Source of the DNA: Pontibacterium granulatum
Lineage (GTDB): Bacteria; Pseudomonadota; Gammaproteobacteria; Pseudomonadales; Balneatricaceae
DNA length: 64,000 nucleotides
Direction of reading: 5' to 3'
Assembly (NCBI RefSeq): GCF_029961155.1
Contig: NZ_JASBRH010000003.1
Coordinates: 124,001 to 188,000, forward strand
Within the stretch, counting starts at the first letter, position 1, and every line of letters starts with the position of its first letter. A program made the position numbers and the translations under genes. The notes beneath the pieces were generated by a model that saw only the letters and a program-made list of their open reading frames with translations, had not been told where the DNA came from and did not search any database. Below, one piece after another: positions 16,780-26,388 of this stretch.

Positions 16780-18540
16780 ATGTCCAGTAGTGTCGATCCT
16801 ATAACCCTTGCCGTCGTGCGAGGAGCACTGGAAACCGCACAGCGAGAGATGACGCTGACCCTGGAGAAAACCGGGCGTTCCAGCGTATTCAATCTCGCTC
16901 ACGACTACAGTAACGCGCTGTTTGACCACTATCCGGAAATGATCCTGCAGGGTCAGGATATTCCGATTCACTTGGGGTCGCTGATTCCCGCAATGAAAGA
17001 AGTCGCCGACTATTTCGGTGATGACATTCACGAAGGCGATGTGATCTACCACAACGATCCAGCCTATAAAGGCAGCCATATCCTCGACTGCTGCATGTAC
17101 AAGCCGGTGTTCTACCAAGGCGAGCTCGTGTTCTGGACAGTCTGCAAGGGACACCTGACCGACATCGGCGGTCCGGTGCCCGCCGGTTACAATCCTGATG
17201 CCAAAGAGATCTATGCCGAGGGTTTACGTATTCCGCCCGTCAAACTCTGGGAAAAAGGCAAACGCCGTGATGATGTTATCAATCTTTTGCTGACCAACAT
17301 GCGTGCCCGTCGCGACCAGGAAGGCGACCTGAACGCCCAATACGGCGCTTGCCGTGTGGGCGAACGCAACCTGATAGCACTGCTCGACAAGTACGGTGTT
17401 GCAGAGGTAAAAGCCTGCATCGCAGAGCTGAAGAATATGGCAGACCGCCAGATGCGTTCACTGATTGCCAAGGTACCAGACGGCGAATATTACGGCTCTG
17501 CGGTGTTGGAGGATGCCGGTCATGGTTTCGGTGATATGGAGATCACCTCCAAGGTCACAATCAAAGGGGACAGCGTACATATTGAAGTGCAGAGTCCACC
17601 GCAAGTGCCTTACTTTATTAACTCCTATGAAGGCAACTCAATGTCGGGCGTGTATCTGGGGCTGATGATGTTTGCCCAATTGCCACCGCCCTACAACGAA
17701 GGCCTCTATCGTGCCGTCACTGTCGACCTGGGTCCTAAAGGCACACTCTGTAATGCCGAAGAACCTGCACCACACGTCAACTGCACCACCACCCCGATGG
17801 AAACCCTGACCGACGCGGTACGTAAAGCCCTGGAAGAAGCAGCACCGGAGCGTGTCAGTGCCTCTTGGGGCCACGCCAGCGGCATCAACATTGCCGGTAT
17901 CGATCCGCGCACCGGTGAGCAGTACGTCACCATGGTACTGGCATCAATCATCTCCGGTGCAGGGGCAACCCAAGTGATGGATGGCTGGCACGCCTGCGGT
18001 CCATTGTGTTGTTTTGGCGCGCTTAGCTCAGGTGATACCGAGCTGCTGGAATACTCCTACCCAATCATTATTCGCCGCTACGGCCTAATTCCTGACAGTG
18101 GCGGTGCCGGTATGTACCGGGGCGGATCCGGTACCGTGTGGGAAGTAGAACCGATCGACCACGAGATGACCGTGGTGGCCTTTGGTGAGGGCCGCAAGAT
18201 CCCAACAATGGGAGCAGCAGGTGCTACCAATCAACTTCTTGAGCCGAAACTAGGCCGCTTGGTAATTCAGCGCGAAGACGAGGAAACCGTTTACAAAGCG
18301 AACACCATCGAATCGGTTAAAGCGGGCGAACGTGTCGCCAACTTTAATCCAGGTGGAGGCGGCTACGGTAATCCATTCACCCGTCCCCCCGAGAATGTAC
18401 TGGAAGACTACCGAAACGGGCTGGTCTCACTGGATGCAGCGCGGATGGAATACGGTGTTGAAATCGATCCCGTCGCGATGGCCATCAACTCCGAAGCGAC
18501 CGCGGCCTTGCGCCAGCAACTTTCCACTCATCGCGTTTAA
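16780..18540 (+). CDS. hyuB: Hydantoinase B / oxoprolinase-family subunit (HyuB)
   Basis: 586 residues. The family comprises the beta parts of ATP-dependent N-methylhydantoinase, 5-oxoprolinase and acetone carboxylase. Recognisable motifs: DPITLAVVRGALE at the start, HNDPAYKGSHILD (near 91), KGHLTDIGGPVPAG (near 125), HVNCTTTPMETL (near 330), PDSGGAGMYRGGSGT (near 440) and the C-terminal NPGGGGYGNP. AGAGGTG precedes the ATG. It is followed 17 bp later by hyuA. The substrate is probably a cyclic amide such as a hydantoin; the NCS1 permease nearby supports this but does not prove it. Confidence 0.88.
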   Translation: MSSSVDPITLAVVRGALETAQREMTLTLEKTGRSSVFNLAHDYSNALFDHYPEMILQGQDIPIHLGSLIPAMKEVADYFGDDIHEGDVIYHNDPAYKGSHILDCCMYKPVFYQGELVFWTVCKGHLTDIGGPVPAGYNPDAKEIYAEGLRIPPVKLWEKGKRRDDVINLLLTNMRARRDQEGDLNAQYGACRVGERNLIALLDKYGVAEVKACIAELKNMADRQMRSLIAKVPDGEYYGSAVLEDAGHGFGDMEITSKVTIKGDSVHIEVQSPPQVPYFINSYEGNSMSGVYLGLMMFAQLPPPYNEGLYRAVTVDLGPKGTLCNAEEPAPHVNCTTTPMETLTDAVRKALEEAAPERVSASWGHASGINIAGIDPRTGEQYVTMVLASIISGAGATQVMDGWHACGPLCCFGALSSGDTELLEYSYPIIIRRYGLIPDSGGAGMYRGGSGTVWEVEPIDHEMTVVAFGEGRKIPTMGAAGATNQLLEPKLGRLVIQREDEETVYKANTIESVKAGERVANFNPGGGGYGNPFTRPPENVLEDYRNGLVSLDAARMEYGVEIDPVAMAINSEATAALRQQLSTHRV

Positions 18541-18557
18541 AGAATAAGGATAATAAG

Positions 18558-20639
18558 ATGCGTAACAGATATCGCCTGGGTATTGATGCCGGTGGCACCT
18601 TTACCGATTTTGTACTTGCTGAAAACAACGGCTCTCTGCGGGTTTTCAAAAGCCCATCCACACCACACGACGGCACCATCGCGATCAAAGCGGGTTTAGC
18701 GCAAATCAGCGAAGCTGTGCAACGACCAATTGAGGAGATCGTGCAGGAGTGTGACCTCTGCATCAACGGCACCACCGTCGCGCTGAATGCCTTGATCGAA
18801 AAGAAAGGGGTGAAGGTTGGCCTGCTGTGTACCGAAGGGCATGAAGACAGCCTGGAAATTCGACTGGGCCACAAAGAGGAGGGATACCGTTACGAGGCAG
18901 ACTTTCCACCAGCCCACATGATCGCTCCGCGTCACCTGCGCCGCCCGATTCGTGAACGCGTGACCGGAACCGGCGATGTAAATATCCCGTTGCACGAGCA
19001 GGACATCCGGGACGCGGTCAGCTATTTCAAGGAACAGGAGGTCGAGAGTGTCGCGATCTCCTTCGTCTGGGCAGTACGTAATCCCGCCCATGAGAAACGT
19101 GCCAAAGAGATCGTACAAGAGATGATGCCGGGAGTATTTGTCTGCACCGGCAGCGAGGTCTATCCCCAGGTACGAGAGTACACCCGTACATCTACTACCG
19201 TGGTTAATGCATACCTCAGCCCGGTTATGGCGCGGTATGTCCAGAAAATCGACGACTACTTCCAGTCTCTGGGCGCCAAGTCCCCCGTGCGCTACTTCCA
19301 GTCCAATGGAGGGCTGGCAATCGGCGAAGCCATGCGAGGTCGTGCTGTCAACGCAATCAACTCAGGGCCGGCCTCTGCCCCGCAGGCAGGGCTTTTTGTC
19401 GGCCAACCATTTGATATCAACAATGTGATCACCGTGGATATGGGGGGGACCTCCTTTGATATAACCCTGACCAAAGACGGCCAAACCAACCTAAATAAAA
19501 ACATCGACTTCCTGCGCTACCGTATCGGTGTGCCTATGATTCAGGTGGAAACCCTCGGGGCAGGCGGCGGCTCTATCTGTCACGTCGATGAATACGGCAT
19601 GCTCAATGTCGGACCGGAAAGTGCAGGCGCCAACCCAGGCCCGGTCTGTTATGGCAAAGGCGGTACCCGACCAACCGTGACCGATGCCAACCTGGTTCTG
19701 GGCTACCTTAATCCCAAAGCAGTTCTGGGTGGGACCATCCACCTGGACCGTGACGCGGCAATTCAGGCGGTCAAGGAGCATGTGGCAGATCCGCTGGGCA
19801 TCTCCGTGGAGAAAGCCGCTTACGGCATCAGCACCATCGTAAACCTGAATATGGTGAACGGCATACGTCGCGTATCGATTGAACGCGGTTATGACCCCCG
19901 TGACTTCGCTCTGCTCTGTGCAGGCGGCGCAGCAGGTATGCATATCACGGCCCTGGCGGAAGAGATCGGCAGCCGCACTGTATTGGTACCCAAGGTCTCA
20001 TCGGTATTCTGCGCGTTTGGTCAGATCATCTCCGACGTACGCTACAACTACCTGGCATCGGAACCGATGCGCCTGGACGACCATGCCAATCTGGAAGCCC
20101 TGAATAAAAAGTTCGACGAGCTGGAAACCCAAGGTCGGGAGCATCTGATCTCCGACGGTTTCAGCAACTCGCAGATCAGCTGCTCGCGCAGCGTGGAGAT
20201 GCGGTACGTTGGCCAGATCCATGAATGCAATGTGGAGATCCATCCGGGTGAGATCACCCGCGAAAAGATAGCCTCCGTACTTGATGACTTCCATAAGCGC
20301 CACGAAGAACTCTACACCTACAGTGAACCTCACAACCCGGTCGAGTTGGTCAATATCGAGTCCACTATGGTGGGCAATGTGGAAAAACCGGAATTCATGC
20401 AAGTTGCACAGCGCGGAAGCACTGCTGCCGATGCACTGGTTGAATACCGCCCCGCTCTGTTTGATGATGACGGCCACTGGACCGACACACCGGTGTACTC
20501 AGGACCGGAATTGGATGTTGGCGTAACAATCGATGGGCCCGCAGTGGTGGAAGAACCCACCACCAACATTGTGGTACGCCCGGGTTGGCAGTTAGTGCTG
20601 GAACCCAACAACTGCTATCGCCTGACACGCATCAATTAA
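18558..20639 (+). CDS. hyuA: Hydantoinase A / oxoprolinase-family ATPase subunit (HyuA)
   Basis: 693 residues. An actin-like ATPase partner of HyuB that activates the lactam substrate by phosphorylation. The N-terminal phosphate-binding motif is GIDAGGTFTDFVLA (near 6-19), the second ATP loop is VDMGGTSFDITL (near 295), followed by ETLGAGGGSI (near 333) and the conserved SAGANPGPVCYGKGG. AAGGA precedes the ATG. The transcript probably ends at the terminator 40 bp downstream. Confidence 0.88.
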   Translation: MRNRYRLGIDAGGTFTDFVLAENNGSLRVFKSPSTPHDGTIAIKAGLAQISEAVQRPIEEIVQECDLCINGTTVALNALIEKKGVKVGLLCTEGHEDSLEIRLGHKEEGYRYEADFPPAHMIAPRHLRRPIRERVTGTGDVNIPLHEQDIRDAVSYFKEQEVESVAISFVWAVRNPAHEKRAKEIVQEMMPGVFVCTGSEVYPQVREYTRTSTTVVNAYLSPVMARYVQKIDDYFQSLGAKSPVRYFQSNGGLAIGEAMRGRAVNAINSGPASAPQAGLFVGQPFDINNVITVDMGGTSFDITLTKDGQTNLNKNIDFLRYRIGVPMIQVETLGAGGGSICHVDEYGMLNVGPESAGANPGPVCYGKGGTRPTVTDANLVLGYLNPKAVLGGTIHLDRDAAIQAVKEHVADPLGISVEKAAYGISTIVNLNMVNGIRRVSIERGYDPRDFALLCAGGAAGMHITALAEEIGSRTVLVPKVSSVFCAFGQIISDVRYNYLASEPMRLDDHANLEALNKKFDELETQGREHLISDGFSNSQISCSRSVEMRYVGQIHECNVEIHPGEITREKIASVLDDFHKRHEELYTYSEPHNPVELVNIESTMVGNVEKPEFMQVAQRGSTAADALVEYRPALFDDDGHWTDTPVYSGPELDVGVTIDGPAVVEEPTTNIVVRPGWQLVLEPNNCYRLTRIN

Positions 20640-20676
20640 TACAAGTTCGTCTCTGTCCCCACTGTTAGGGGGCTTA

Positions 20677-20710
20677 GGCCAGGCTTGCGACACAGGCCTG
20701 GCTGTTTTTT
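20677..20710 (+). terminator. Intrinsic terminator of hyuBA
   Basis: GCCAGGC / GCCTGGC 7-bp stem with a loop of about 11 bases, followed by TGTTTTTT. Confidence 0.85.
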
Positions 20711-20805
20711 CCCCATTCCTTTGGAGACAATTGTCACTCAGACGACCAAATGGGCTTATACTGGCTCCTGATATGAACTCAAATAAAAATAAGAGAGGTG
20801 TTCAT

Positions 20806-21744
20806 ATGCACTCCAGCTTCAGTACCCATCTGCTTCCGCAGAGGGACCGGAAAACCTATTGGAAAGAGGTGATCGAGAACACCTATTTCCCACTTGAACT
20901 GACGTTTCGCGATCCCCAACATTTTCACGGCCAACTGAGCCAATGGCAGCTGGGAGAGATCGGCGTATCCCGACTCCACAGTTCTGCCACCTGTTTTAAC
21001 CGAATCAAACAACAGATCGACGAATCGGAACCCTATTTCCTGATCACCATTCCCGAAAACGGCAAGGTGAGCTTCACCCAGGACAATCACAGTGTTATCT
21101 GCAATCCAGGCGCATTCATTCTCGAACGCAGTGACCTTCCTTACGAATTTAGCTTTAACCAGGAAAATGCACTGTGGGTGATTCGTGTCCCCATTTCCCT
21201 GTTGCGGCACAAACTTCGGGAGCCCGAGCGCTTCCTCTACATGGAATTCGATAAGCGTAAAGGGATCGGTGCGGTCTTCTGTGACTTTATGAAGACACTT
21301 GTCCAACAGTCCTCTTATACCGATGATGCCAGCCAGAGACTGCTGAGTAACCAGCTCATTGAGCTACTGGCCCTCAGTTTGCAAAAAGACGATCGCGTTC
21401 TGATGAGCAATGAGGCAGGACTGCGGAGCGCGCACCTTCGCAACATAGAAGACTATGTGCGCACCAACATTCAGCGCCCCGATCTGTCGCCCGATCTGAT
21501 CGCTCATGCCTGCAAGATATCCACCCGCTACCTGCACAAACTGTTCAAAGACTCCGATCAAACGGTCAGCCAGTGGATAAAGGAATTACGCTTACAATCA
21601 GCACTCAACGATATCAAAGCAGAATCCAGTACCACCACACTAGCCGAAATCTCCTACCGCTGGGGTTTCAACGACCAAGCCCATTTCTGCCGCTTGTTCA
21701 AAGCACGCTTCGGCTGTTCACCACGGGAGATGCGTAACCGCTAA
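20806..21744 (+). CDS. AraC-family transcriptional regulator
   Basis: About 312 residues. The N-terminal ligand-binding half is of the AraC_binding_2 type (FeaR-like); the C-terminal half (about 215-312) has two helix-turn-helix units, with CKISTRYLHKLFKDSD and the signature AEISYRWGFNDQAHFCRLFKARFGCSPREMR in positions 280-310. The ATG at 20806 has AGAGGTG upstream; an upstream in-frame ATG at 20773 is less well placed. Its position between hyuBA and the NCS1 permease suggests that it activates the locus in response to the substrate. Confidence 0.85.
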   Translation: MHSSFSTHLLPQRDRKTYWKEVIENTYFPLELTFRDPQHFHGQLSQWQLGEIGVSRLHSSATCFNRIKQQIDESEPYFLITIPENGKVSFTQDNHSVICNPGAFILERSDLPYEFSFNQENALWVIRVPISLLRHKLREPERFLYMEFDKRKGIGAVFCDFMKTLVQQSSYTDDASQRLLSNQLIELLALSLQKDDRVLMSNEAGLRSAHLRNIEDYVRTNIQRPDLSPDLIAHACKISTRYLHKLFKDSDQTVSQWIKELRLQSALNDIKAESSTTTLAEISYRWGFNDQAHFCRLFKARFGCSPREMRNR

Positions 21745-21984
21745 CGCTGACCACATATCCTGAACGTCCCCCCATTCCTTTATGTCTCAGCTTTTCCGAA
21801 CAAGCTGGCACGACCTTTTACGCACCGAAAAAGCCCTATCACATTGATTCCTTAATCATCAAAAACAAGGGCTCTCTCCGGCAATTATCACACGCCTCGA
21901 TCTTCTAGCCTGATGGAATCCCACCGCCCCATATGGACACAGGTGGGACCTCAAACGTCCATTAATAATAAGAGAGAGATTCTT

Positions 21985-23358
21985 ATGGCCGGAAATATAA
22001 ATATAAAAAATGAAGGCTCAGATTCCATCGCGCCGTTGTCTGTTCCTGAAACGGAACGTATGAATAGAGGTTCATTGAGCATGGCATGGTGGGCAATCTG
22101 CAGTGCCATGTTCTGGTTGGTTGTTGCCGCAACGCTTGCCATGAACTTCGGCACCACCAACGCCCTGATCGGTTTGGCCCTATCCGTCGTCACATACGGA
22201 TTGATCAATGCGGTTATCACCCGTTATGCCATTAAAACCGGACTCTCCGTTGCCCTGTTTTCCCGCGTGCTGTTTGGCAAGGTCGGTGCTAGCCTGGCAA
22301 CTCTGATTTTCTTCGCAACCGCGATCTACTACAGCGTATTTGAAGGCTCGGTCATAGCCGTGGCCATCCAAGCCTACTTTCCTTCGCTTAGCCTTGAAAT
22401 AGCCTATTTAATCGTGGTGCTTTACAGCGTCCCGCTGGTATTTGGCAGCGTGCAAACCTGGCTGGATAAGTTCAACGGCGTATTGCTGCCTTTCTATATT
22501 CTTGGTCTGATCGCCGCTGTCGCCGTCTCGATCCATCAATACGGTTACAGCGATGCCTGGCTGCATATGGGACCGGAGGGCGGGGATCCGGAAAATGGTT
22601 GGTGGAACTGCTTCACCTATTTCATGGGTGTATGGATCCTGATGATGTACACCTGGGACTACGCCCGCTTCGGGCGTGAAGATGATTCTGATTATCACGC
22701 CAAAGTGAACTTCGGCATGCCGTTTTATCTGTTCACGTTCATGGTGAATGGAGTCGTAGGCATCTTCCTGGCGGCCACCATTCCCACCGAAGGAGGTTTG
22801 TCCGAGGTATCAGTTGTACTAGCTATCCTGAAGCTGATGGGTATCTGGGGATTGCTGTTTGTCTGGGTTAGCCAAACACGCATCAACACAGCCAATTTCT
22901 ATCTGGCCGCTGACAATATGAAAGCGTTTTTTGAACGCTTTGGTCTGCAGAACGTCCCCCAGTTTGTCTGGGCCATCATCGTAGGGGGCGTCGTCTATGC
23001 GTTGATGCTGATGAATGTATTCAGCTTTATTCTGCAAGCCTTGGCTTACCAGGGTATTTTTGTCGTGGCTTGGGTTGCTATCGCCCTCGCCCATATCTTT
23101 TCACCAAAATATGATCAGATGTTCGACGGGCATATCGAATGTGATCACCAACGTGTAACGTCATTTAATCCGTGCGGATTAATCGCTTGGTTCTCAGGTG
23201 CCGGTCTGGGCATCATCATTCTCAACTTTGGCAACGCGTCACTGGCACTTTTTTCAGCGCCAATCACCTTCCTGATCGCTTTCTGCGTTTATTTGATGTT
23301 GCTTAGCGGTGCCAAACATCACTGGTTTGTCCGCGACAGTGGTGCCACCAGTAGTTAG
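21985..23358 (+). CDS. NCS1-family nucleobase/hydantoin permease
   Basis: 457 residues with about 12 hydrophobic segments. NCS1 symporters (CodB cytosine permease, Mhp1 hydantoin permease) import nucleobases and hydantoins with Na+ or H+. Opening MNRGSLSMAWWAICSAMFWLVVAA, then ALFSRVLFGKVGASLATLIF (near 90) and TWDYARFGRE (near 230) fit the family. The start is the ATG following AAGAGAGAG, matching the leaders of the other genes in this locus. The leader holds a TCCCACC / GGTGGGA inverted repeat (21919-21948). Association with HyuBA points to a hydantoin-like or creatinine-like substrate (inference). Confidence 0.85.
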   Translation: MAGNINIKNEGSDSIAPLSVPETERMNRGSLSMAWWAICSAMFWLVVAATLAMNFGTTNALIGLALSVVTYGLINAVITRYAIKTGLSVALFSRVLFGKVGASLATLIFFATAIYYSVFEGSVIAVAIQAYFPSLSLEIAYLIVVLYSVPLVFGSVQTWLDKFNGVLLPFYILGLIAAVAVSIHQYGYSDAWLHMGPEGGDPENGWWNCFTYFMGVWILMMYTWDYARFGREDDSDYHAKVNFGMPFYLFTFMVNGVVGIFLAATIPTEGGLSEVSVVLAILKLMGIWGLLFVWVSQTRINTANFYLAADNMKAFFERFGLQNVPQFVWAIIVGGVVYALMLMNVFSFILQALAYQGIFVVAWVAIALAHIFSPKYDQMFDGHIECDHQRVTSFNPCGLIAWFSGAGLGIIILNFGNASLALFSAPITFLIAFCVYLMLLSGAKHHWFVRDSGATSS

Positions 23359-23381
23359 ACCGATATGGGTTACTCGGTAAA

Positions 23382-23405
23382 AAGCCCGCTCATTTGAGCG
23401 GGCTT
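23382..23405. terminator. Hairpin terminator between NCS1 permease and convergent gene
   Basis: Perfect 11-bp inverted repeat AAGCCCGCTCA / TGAGCGGGCTT with a TT loop. A short A-run precedes it, giving a T-run for the minus-strand gene. Confidence 0.75.
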
Positions 23406-23417
23406 CATGTCTGAATA

Positions 23418-24350
23418 TCAATAGATAAGCAGGTGGATCACACTGCGCAAAGCAATCCCCGCAAAACCGGCAATCACCGCAACCCTCGCTACATCGGCCA
23501 CCCGGCTTCCCGCAGCCGCCAGCACCGCCACCCCCACAATATCCAACGGATTGGTTACCAGGCCAGCCATACGGTTCAGCTCCTGCGCGGTAATCAGCCC
23601 CTGATCCATCAGGTCCAGGGTGATCCCCATAAAGGCGGTGCCACCGGCGATATATTTGGTCACCAACGGCAGTACCGCCGCTTCCGGCAACCCCAGCAGT
23701 GCCATAAGTGGCGCCAACACGCCACTGAGCCACTCGATTACGCCGGTTTCACGCAGTCCGTTCACCAAGCAGATCGCCAGCATCAGCATCGGCAGCATCG
23801 CCAGGGTGATTTTCATCCCCTCCTGACCACCATCCGACAGGATCTGTACCACAGACTTCTTGCTGTGTGGTTCAGGATAGGTTGGCTCCTCCGCCGGGTC
23901 ATTATCCTTGCTGGCCGGCATCAGAACGTAATAGGCCAACGCAGCCGAGAAGAACCCGCTGAGTAGCGAGGTGGCGATCGCAATTGGCATATCCAGCCCG
24001 ACCGCCATCATCGGAAAAACCACATTCGCCTGGGACATCGGCAGCAACATTGCGAAGGTCGCAGCGATTTTGCGCTTTGCCATCGCATTGTTGTGCATCA
24101 GGCTGAGGGTCGCGACAGGTGCGGAGAAGCTCACCAGCAGCATCTTCAGCATGGCAAATACGCCGAGCCCCGGTACGCCAAACACCTTCACAAACAGTGC
24201 CAGAATTCGTGCGGATACCGCCAGGACTCCCTTCGCATCCATCAGCTTCATCAGGGCCAGCATCACGACCATTATCGGCATCAGGATATAGAGTGCCATA
24301 TCGATCGCGGATCGACCGGATGCCAGTATGATTTCAACAACCTGTTCCAT
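23418..24350 (-). CDS. Nucleoside-recognition (Gate) domain membrane protein
   Basis: 310 residues, strongly hydrophobic with about 8 membrane segments. It contains two Gate-like blocks; the second reads YIAGGTAFMGITLDLMDQG near 235. Family members (YjiG/YjiH, SpmA/SpmB, nucleoside-recognition proteins) are inner-membrane proteins of unclear role, thought to transport or bind small solutes. GGAGA precedes the ATG. It is a separate unit from the kinase gene that follows on the same strand (about 117 bp gap). Confidence 0.8.
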   Translation of the reverse strand: MEQVVEIILASGRSAIDMALYILMPIMVVMLALMKLMDAKGVLAVSARILALFVKVFGVPGLGVFAMLKMLLVSFSAPVATLSLMHNNAMAKRKIAATFAMLLPMSQANVVFPMMAVGLDMPIAIATSLLSGFFSAALAYYVLMPASKDNDPAEEPTYPEPHSKKSVVQILSDGGQEGMKITLAMLPMLMLAICLVNGLRETGVIEWLSGVLAPLMALLGLPEAAVLPLVTKYIAGGTAFMGITLDLMDQGLITAQELNRMAGLVTNPLDIVGVAVLAAAGSRVADVARVAVIAGFAGIALRSVIHLLIY

Positions 24351-24467
24351 GCAGGTTCTCCATTACGATCTGTATGAGTGTTCCGTTACTATCCCGTAAC
24401 GGGGTTGAATATCAATGTTTTGCATTGGCAAATTCACAACTGGTACGACCAAATGGGGAGGTACGTT

Positions 24468-25307
24468 TTACTGCTTCAACAGTTCAATCGTTTGTGTAAC
24501 CAGCTGCTTCATAGAGATTTTTGTGCCCTTGAGACCGCGTATCCAGTACCAGAGCGTCTCCAGTACCCTGAGCAGCCATACAGCCCGGCGCAGTCCTCGC
24601 TGCACATCCTCCAGCTCCAGCGAAGCAACTGCAGGCAGCATCGCCAACTGTTCAGCGCGGATGCCACAGTGATGATTGAGGGCAGCCAGATCGAGCCAGG
24701 GGTTGCCGATCGCCCCATACTCCCAGTCCACGACAACCAGACGTCCAGCGTCAGTACAGAGATTGCCCGGGTGCAGATCGTGATGGACCAGAACCGGCGC
24801 CGCTTGGGGAAGAGAGTCCAGCGCCCGCAACGCGCCATCGATTAAGGTCAGTAGCGGCTGCTCCATCGGCAGGTCCTTGACCTGGGGACGAAACCCGTCA
24901 AACAGAGCCTGATAATCAATCTGCAGTACCGGGTCATCGCTGGTGATCACTTGCCACTGTGTAACGCTACCCAACAACTGACTCTGTTCGGACTCACCTA
25001 ACGGTGCAGAGAGACGCTCCCCATGCCAATCCATCAGCAACCAGCCCAGGTGAGGATCATTCCACACAACATCCGGGGCCCATGGGTTGGAACCTATCAG
25101 CGTCAGGATTGCCGCTTCCCGAGCGCGATCAACCCCAAACGCCACTGAGTCCGGCGCGTTCAGCCGCAATACCAGAGAACGCTCCTCTATCCGCGTACTG
25201 AACAGCCTGTTGCTGCTCCCGCCTGCAAACGGCTGCCATTTCGGAATGGGAAGCTGATATTTGTCGCTAAGGTATTGATTGATGGAGTCGAATTCTGACA
25301 CAGGCAT
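24468..25307 (-). CDS. Aminoglycoside phosphotransferase-fold kinase (ThiK/choline kinase-like)
   Basis: 279 residues of the APH/choline-kinase fold. The N-lobe has FAGGSSNRLFSTR (nucleotide loop, near 25) and SLVLRLNAP with the ATP lysine replaced by Arg. The catalytic loop is VLVHHDLHPGNL (near 173) and the metal-binding motif VVVDWEYGAIGNPWLDLA (near 190). WEY after the metal Asp is shared by thiamine kinase ThiK and LicA-type choline kinases. Being divergent from thiBPQ (82 bp apart), thiamine is the likelier substrate, giving thiamine monophosphate for salvage (inference). The ribosome site is weak. Confidence 0.72.
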   Translation of the reverse strand: MPVSEFDSINQYLSDKYQLPIPKWQPFAGGSSNRLFSTRIEERSLVLRLNAPDSVAFGVDRAREAAILTLIGSNPWAPDVVWNDPHLGWLLMDWHGERLSAPLGESEQSQLLGSVTQWQVITSDDPVLQIDYQALFDGFRPQVKDLPMEQPLLTLIDGALRALDSLPQAAPVLVHHDLHPGNLCTDAGRLVVVDWEYGAIGNPWLDLAALNHHCGIRAEQLAMLPAVASLELEDVQRGLRRAVWLLRVLETLWYWIRGLKGTKISMKQLVTQTIELLKQ

Positions 25308-25389
25308 GACGAAGGTCTATCGTTAGAGGTAAAATTCGGCGCAGTTTAACGCGCAATCCTGCCGCCGTCTCTTAACTCCCGAGGTTTCC

Positions 25390-26379
25390 ATGAACAAAGC
25401 CCTGCGTCTGATCGGCACTCTGGTTACAGGTCTTTCCTTGTCTCAGGCTGCCAATGCAGCAGACCTGACCGTATACACCTATGACTCGTTTATCTCAGAA
25501 TGGGGACCGGGCCCGCAGCTGGAGAAGGCGTTTGAGCAGCAGTGTCAGTGTGACATCGAATTCGTGGGTGCGGAAGACGGCGTAAGTATCCTTAACCGCC
25601 TGCGCATTGAGCGCGAGCAAACCAAGGCCGATGTGATTCTGGGTATCGACGATGCGCTGATGGAAGAGACCCGTGCCACCGGGCTGATTCAACCGCACCA
25701 ACAGCCGCTGGACGGCCTGAAAGCGGAGCTCAACTGGTCAGACGGCTCATTTGTACCGTTCGACTACGGCTACTTCGCGTTTGTCTATGACAGCCGCAAG
25801 CTCCAGCAACCGGCCACCTCGCTGAAAGCCTTGGTGGAATCCGATGCCCAGGTAATCTACCAGGACCCGCGCACCAGCACCCCGGGCCAGGGCCTGATGA
25901 TGTGGATGAAGGCCGTGTACGGCGAGCAGTCTGCAGATGCCTGGCAGCAGTTGGCGGGCCATACCGTAACCGTCACCAAAGGTTGGTGGGAAGCATACAG
26001 TATGTTCCTGAAAGGCAGCGCGGATTACGTGCTGAGTTACACCACGTCACCGGCGTACCATCTGGTTGCCGAACAAACCGGACACTACAAGGCGGCCCTG
26101 TTCAGCGAAGGCCACGTTGCTCAGATCGAGCTGGCGGCAATCACCAAAACGTCCGACAACCCGGAGCTGGCACGCCAGTTTGTCGGTTTCCTGACTTCCG
26201 ACGAAGCGCAACAGATCATCCCGGTGACCAACTGGATGCTGCCGGTACGTGATGGTGTTGAACTCCCAAACGCCTTTAATCAGCTGGTGAAGCCAGCACG
26301 TATCGGTTTCAGCCCGGCAGAAATGGCCGAGCAGCGCAAAGGCTGGCTACGTGAGTGGCGCAACGCCGCGGCAAAGTAA
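25390..26379 (+). CDS. thiB: Thiamine ABC transporter, periplasmic binding protein
   Basis: 329 residues with a clear Sec signal peptide (cleavage after SQAANA, about residue 24). The mature start DLTVYTYDSFISEWGPGP is characteristic of ThiB, which binds thiamine and its phosphates and feeds ThiPQ. The GGWWEAYSMFLKG-like segment (near 198) and YTTSPAYH (near 215) are typical ligand-pocket regions. GAGG precedes the ATG. No TPP riboswitch is present in the short leader. It is the first gene of thiBPQ. Confidence 0.93.
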   Translation: MNKALRLIGTLVTGLSLSQAANAADLTVYTYDSFISEWGPGPQLEKAFEQQCQCDIEFVGAEDGVSILNRLRIEREQTKADVILGIDDALMEETRATGLIQPHQQPLDGLKAELNWSDGSFVPFDYGYFAFVYDSRKLQQPATSLKALVESDAQVIYQDPRTSTPGQGLMMWMKAVYGEQSADAWQQLAGHTVTVTKGWWEAYSMFLKGSADYVLSYTTSPAYHLVAEQTGHYKAALFSEGHVAQIELAAITKTSDNPELARQFVGFLTSDEAQQIIPVTNWMLPVRDGVELPNAFNQLVKPARIGFSPAEMAEQRKGWLREWRNAAAK

Positions 26380-26388
26380 GCACAAACC

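Noticed and set aside
25308-25389. TPP riboswitch before thiB
   Set aside because: The spacer is too short and contains no thi-box sequence.
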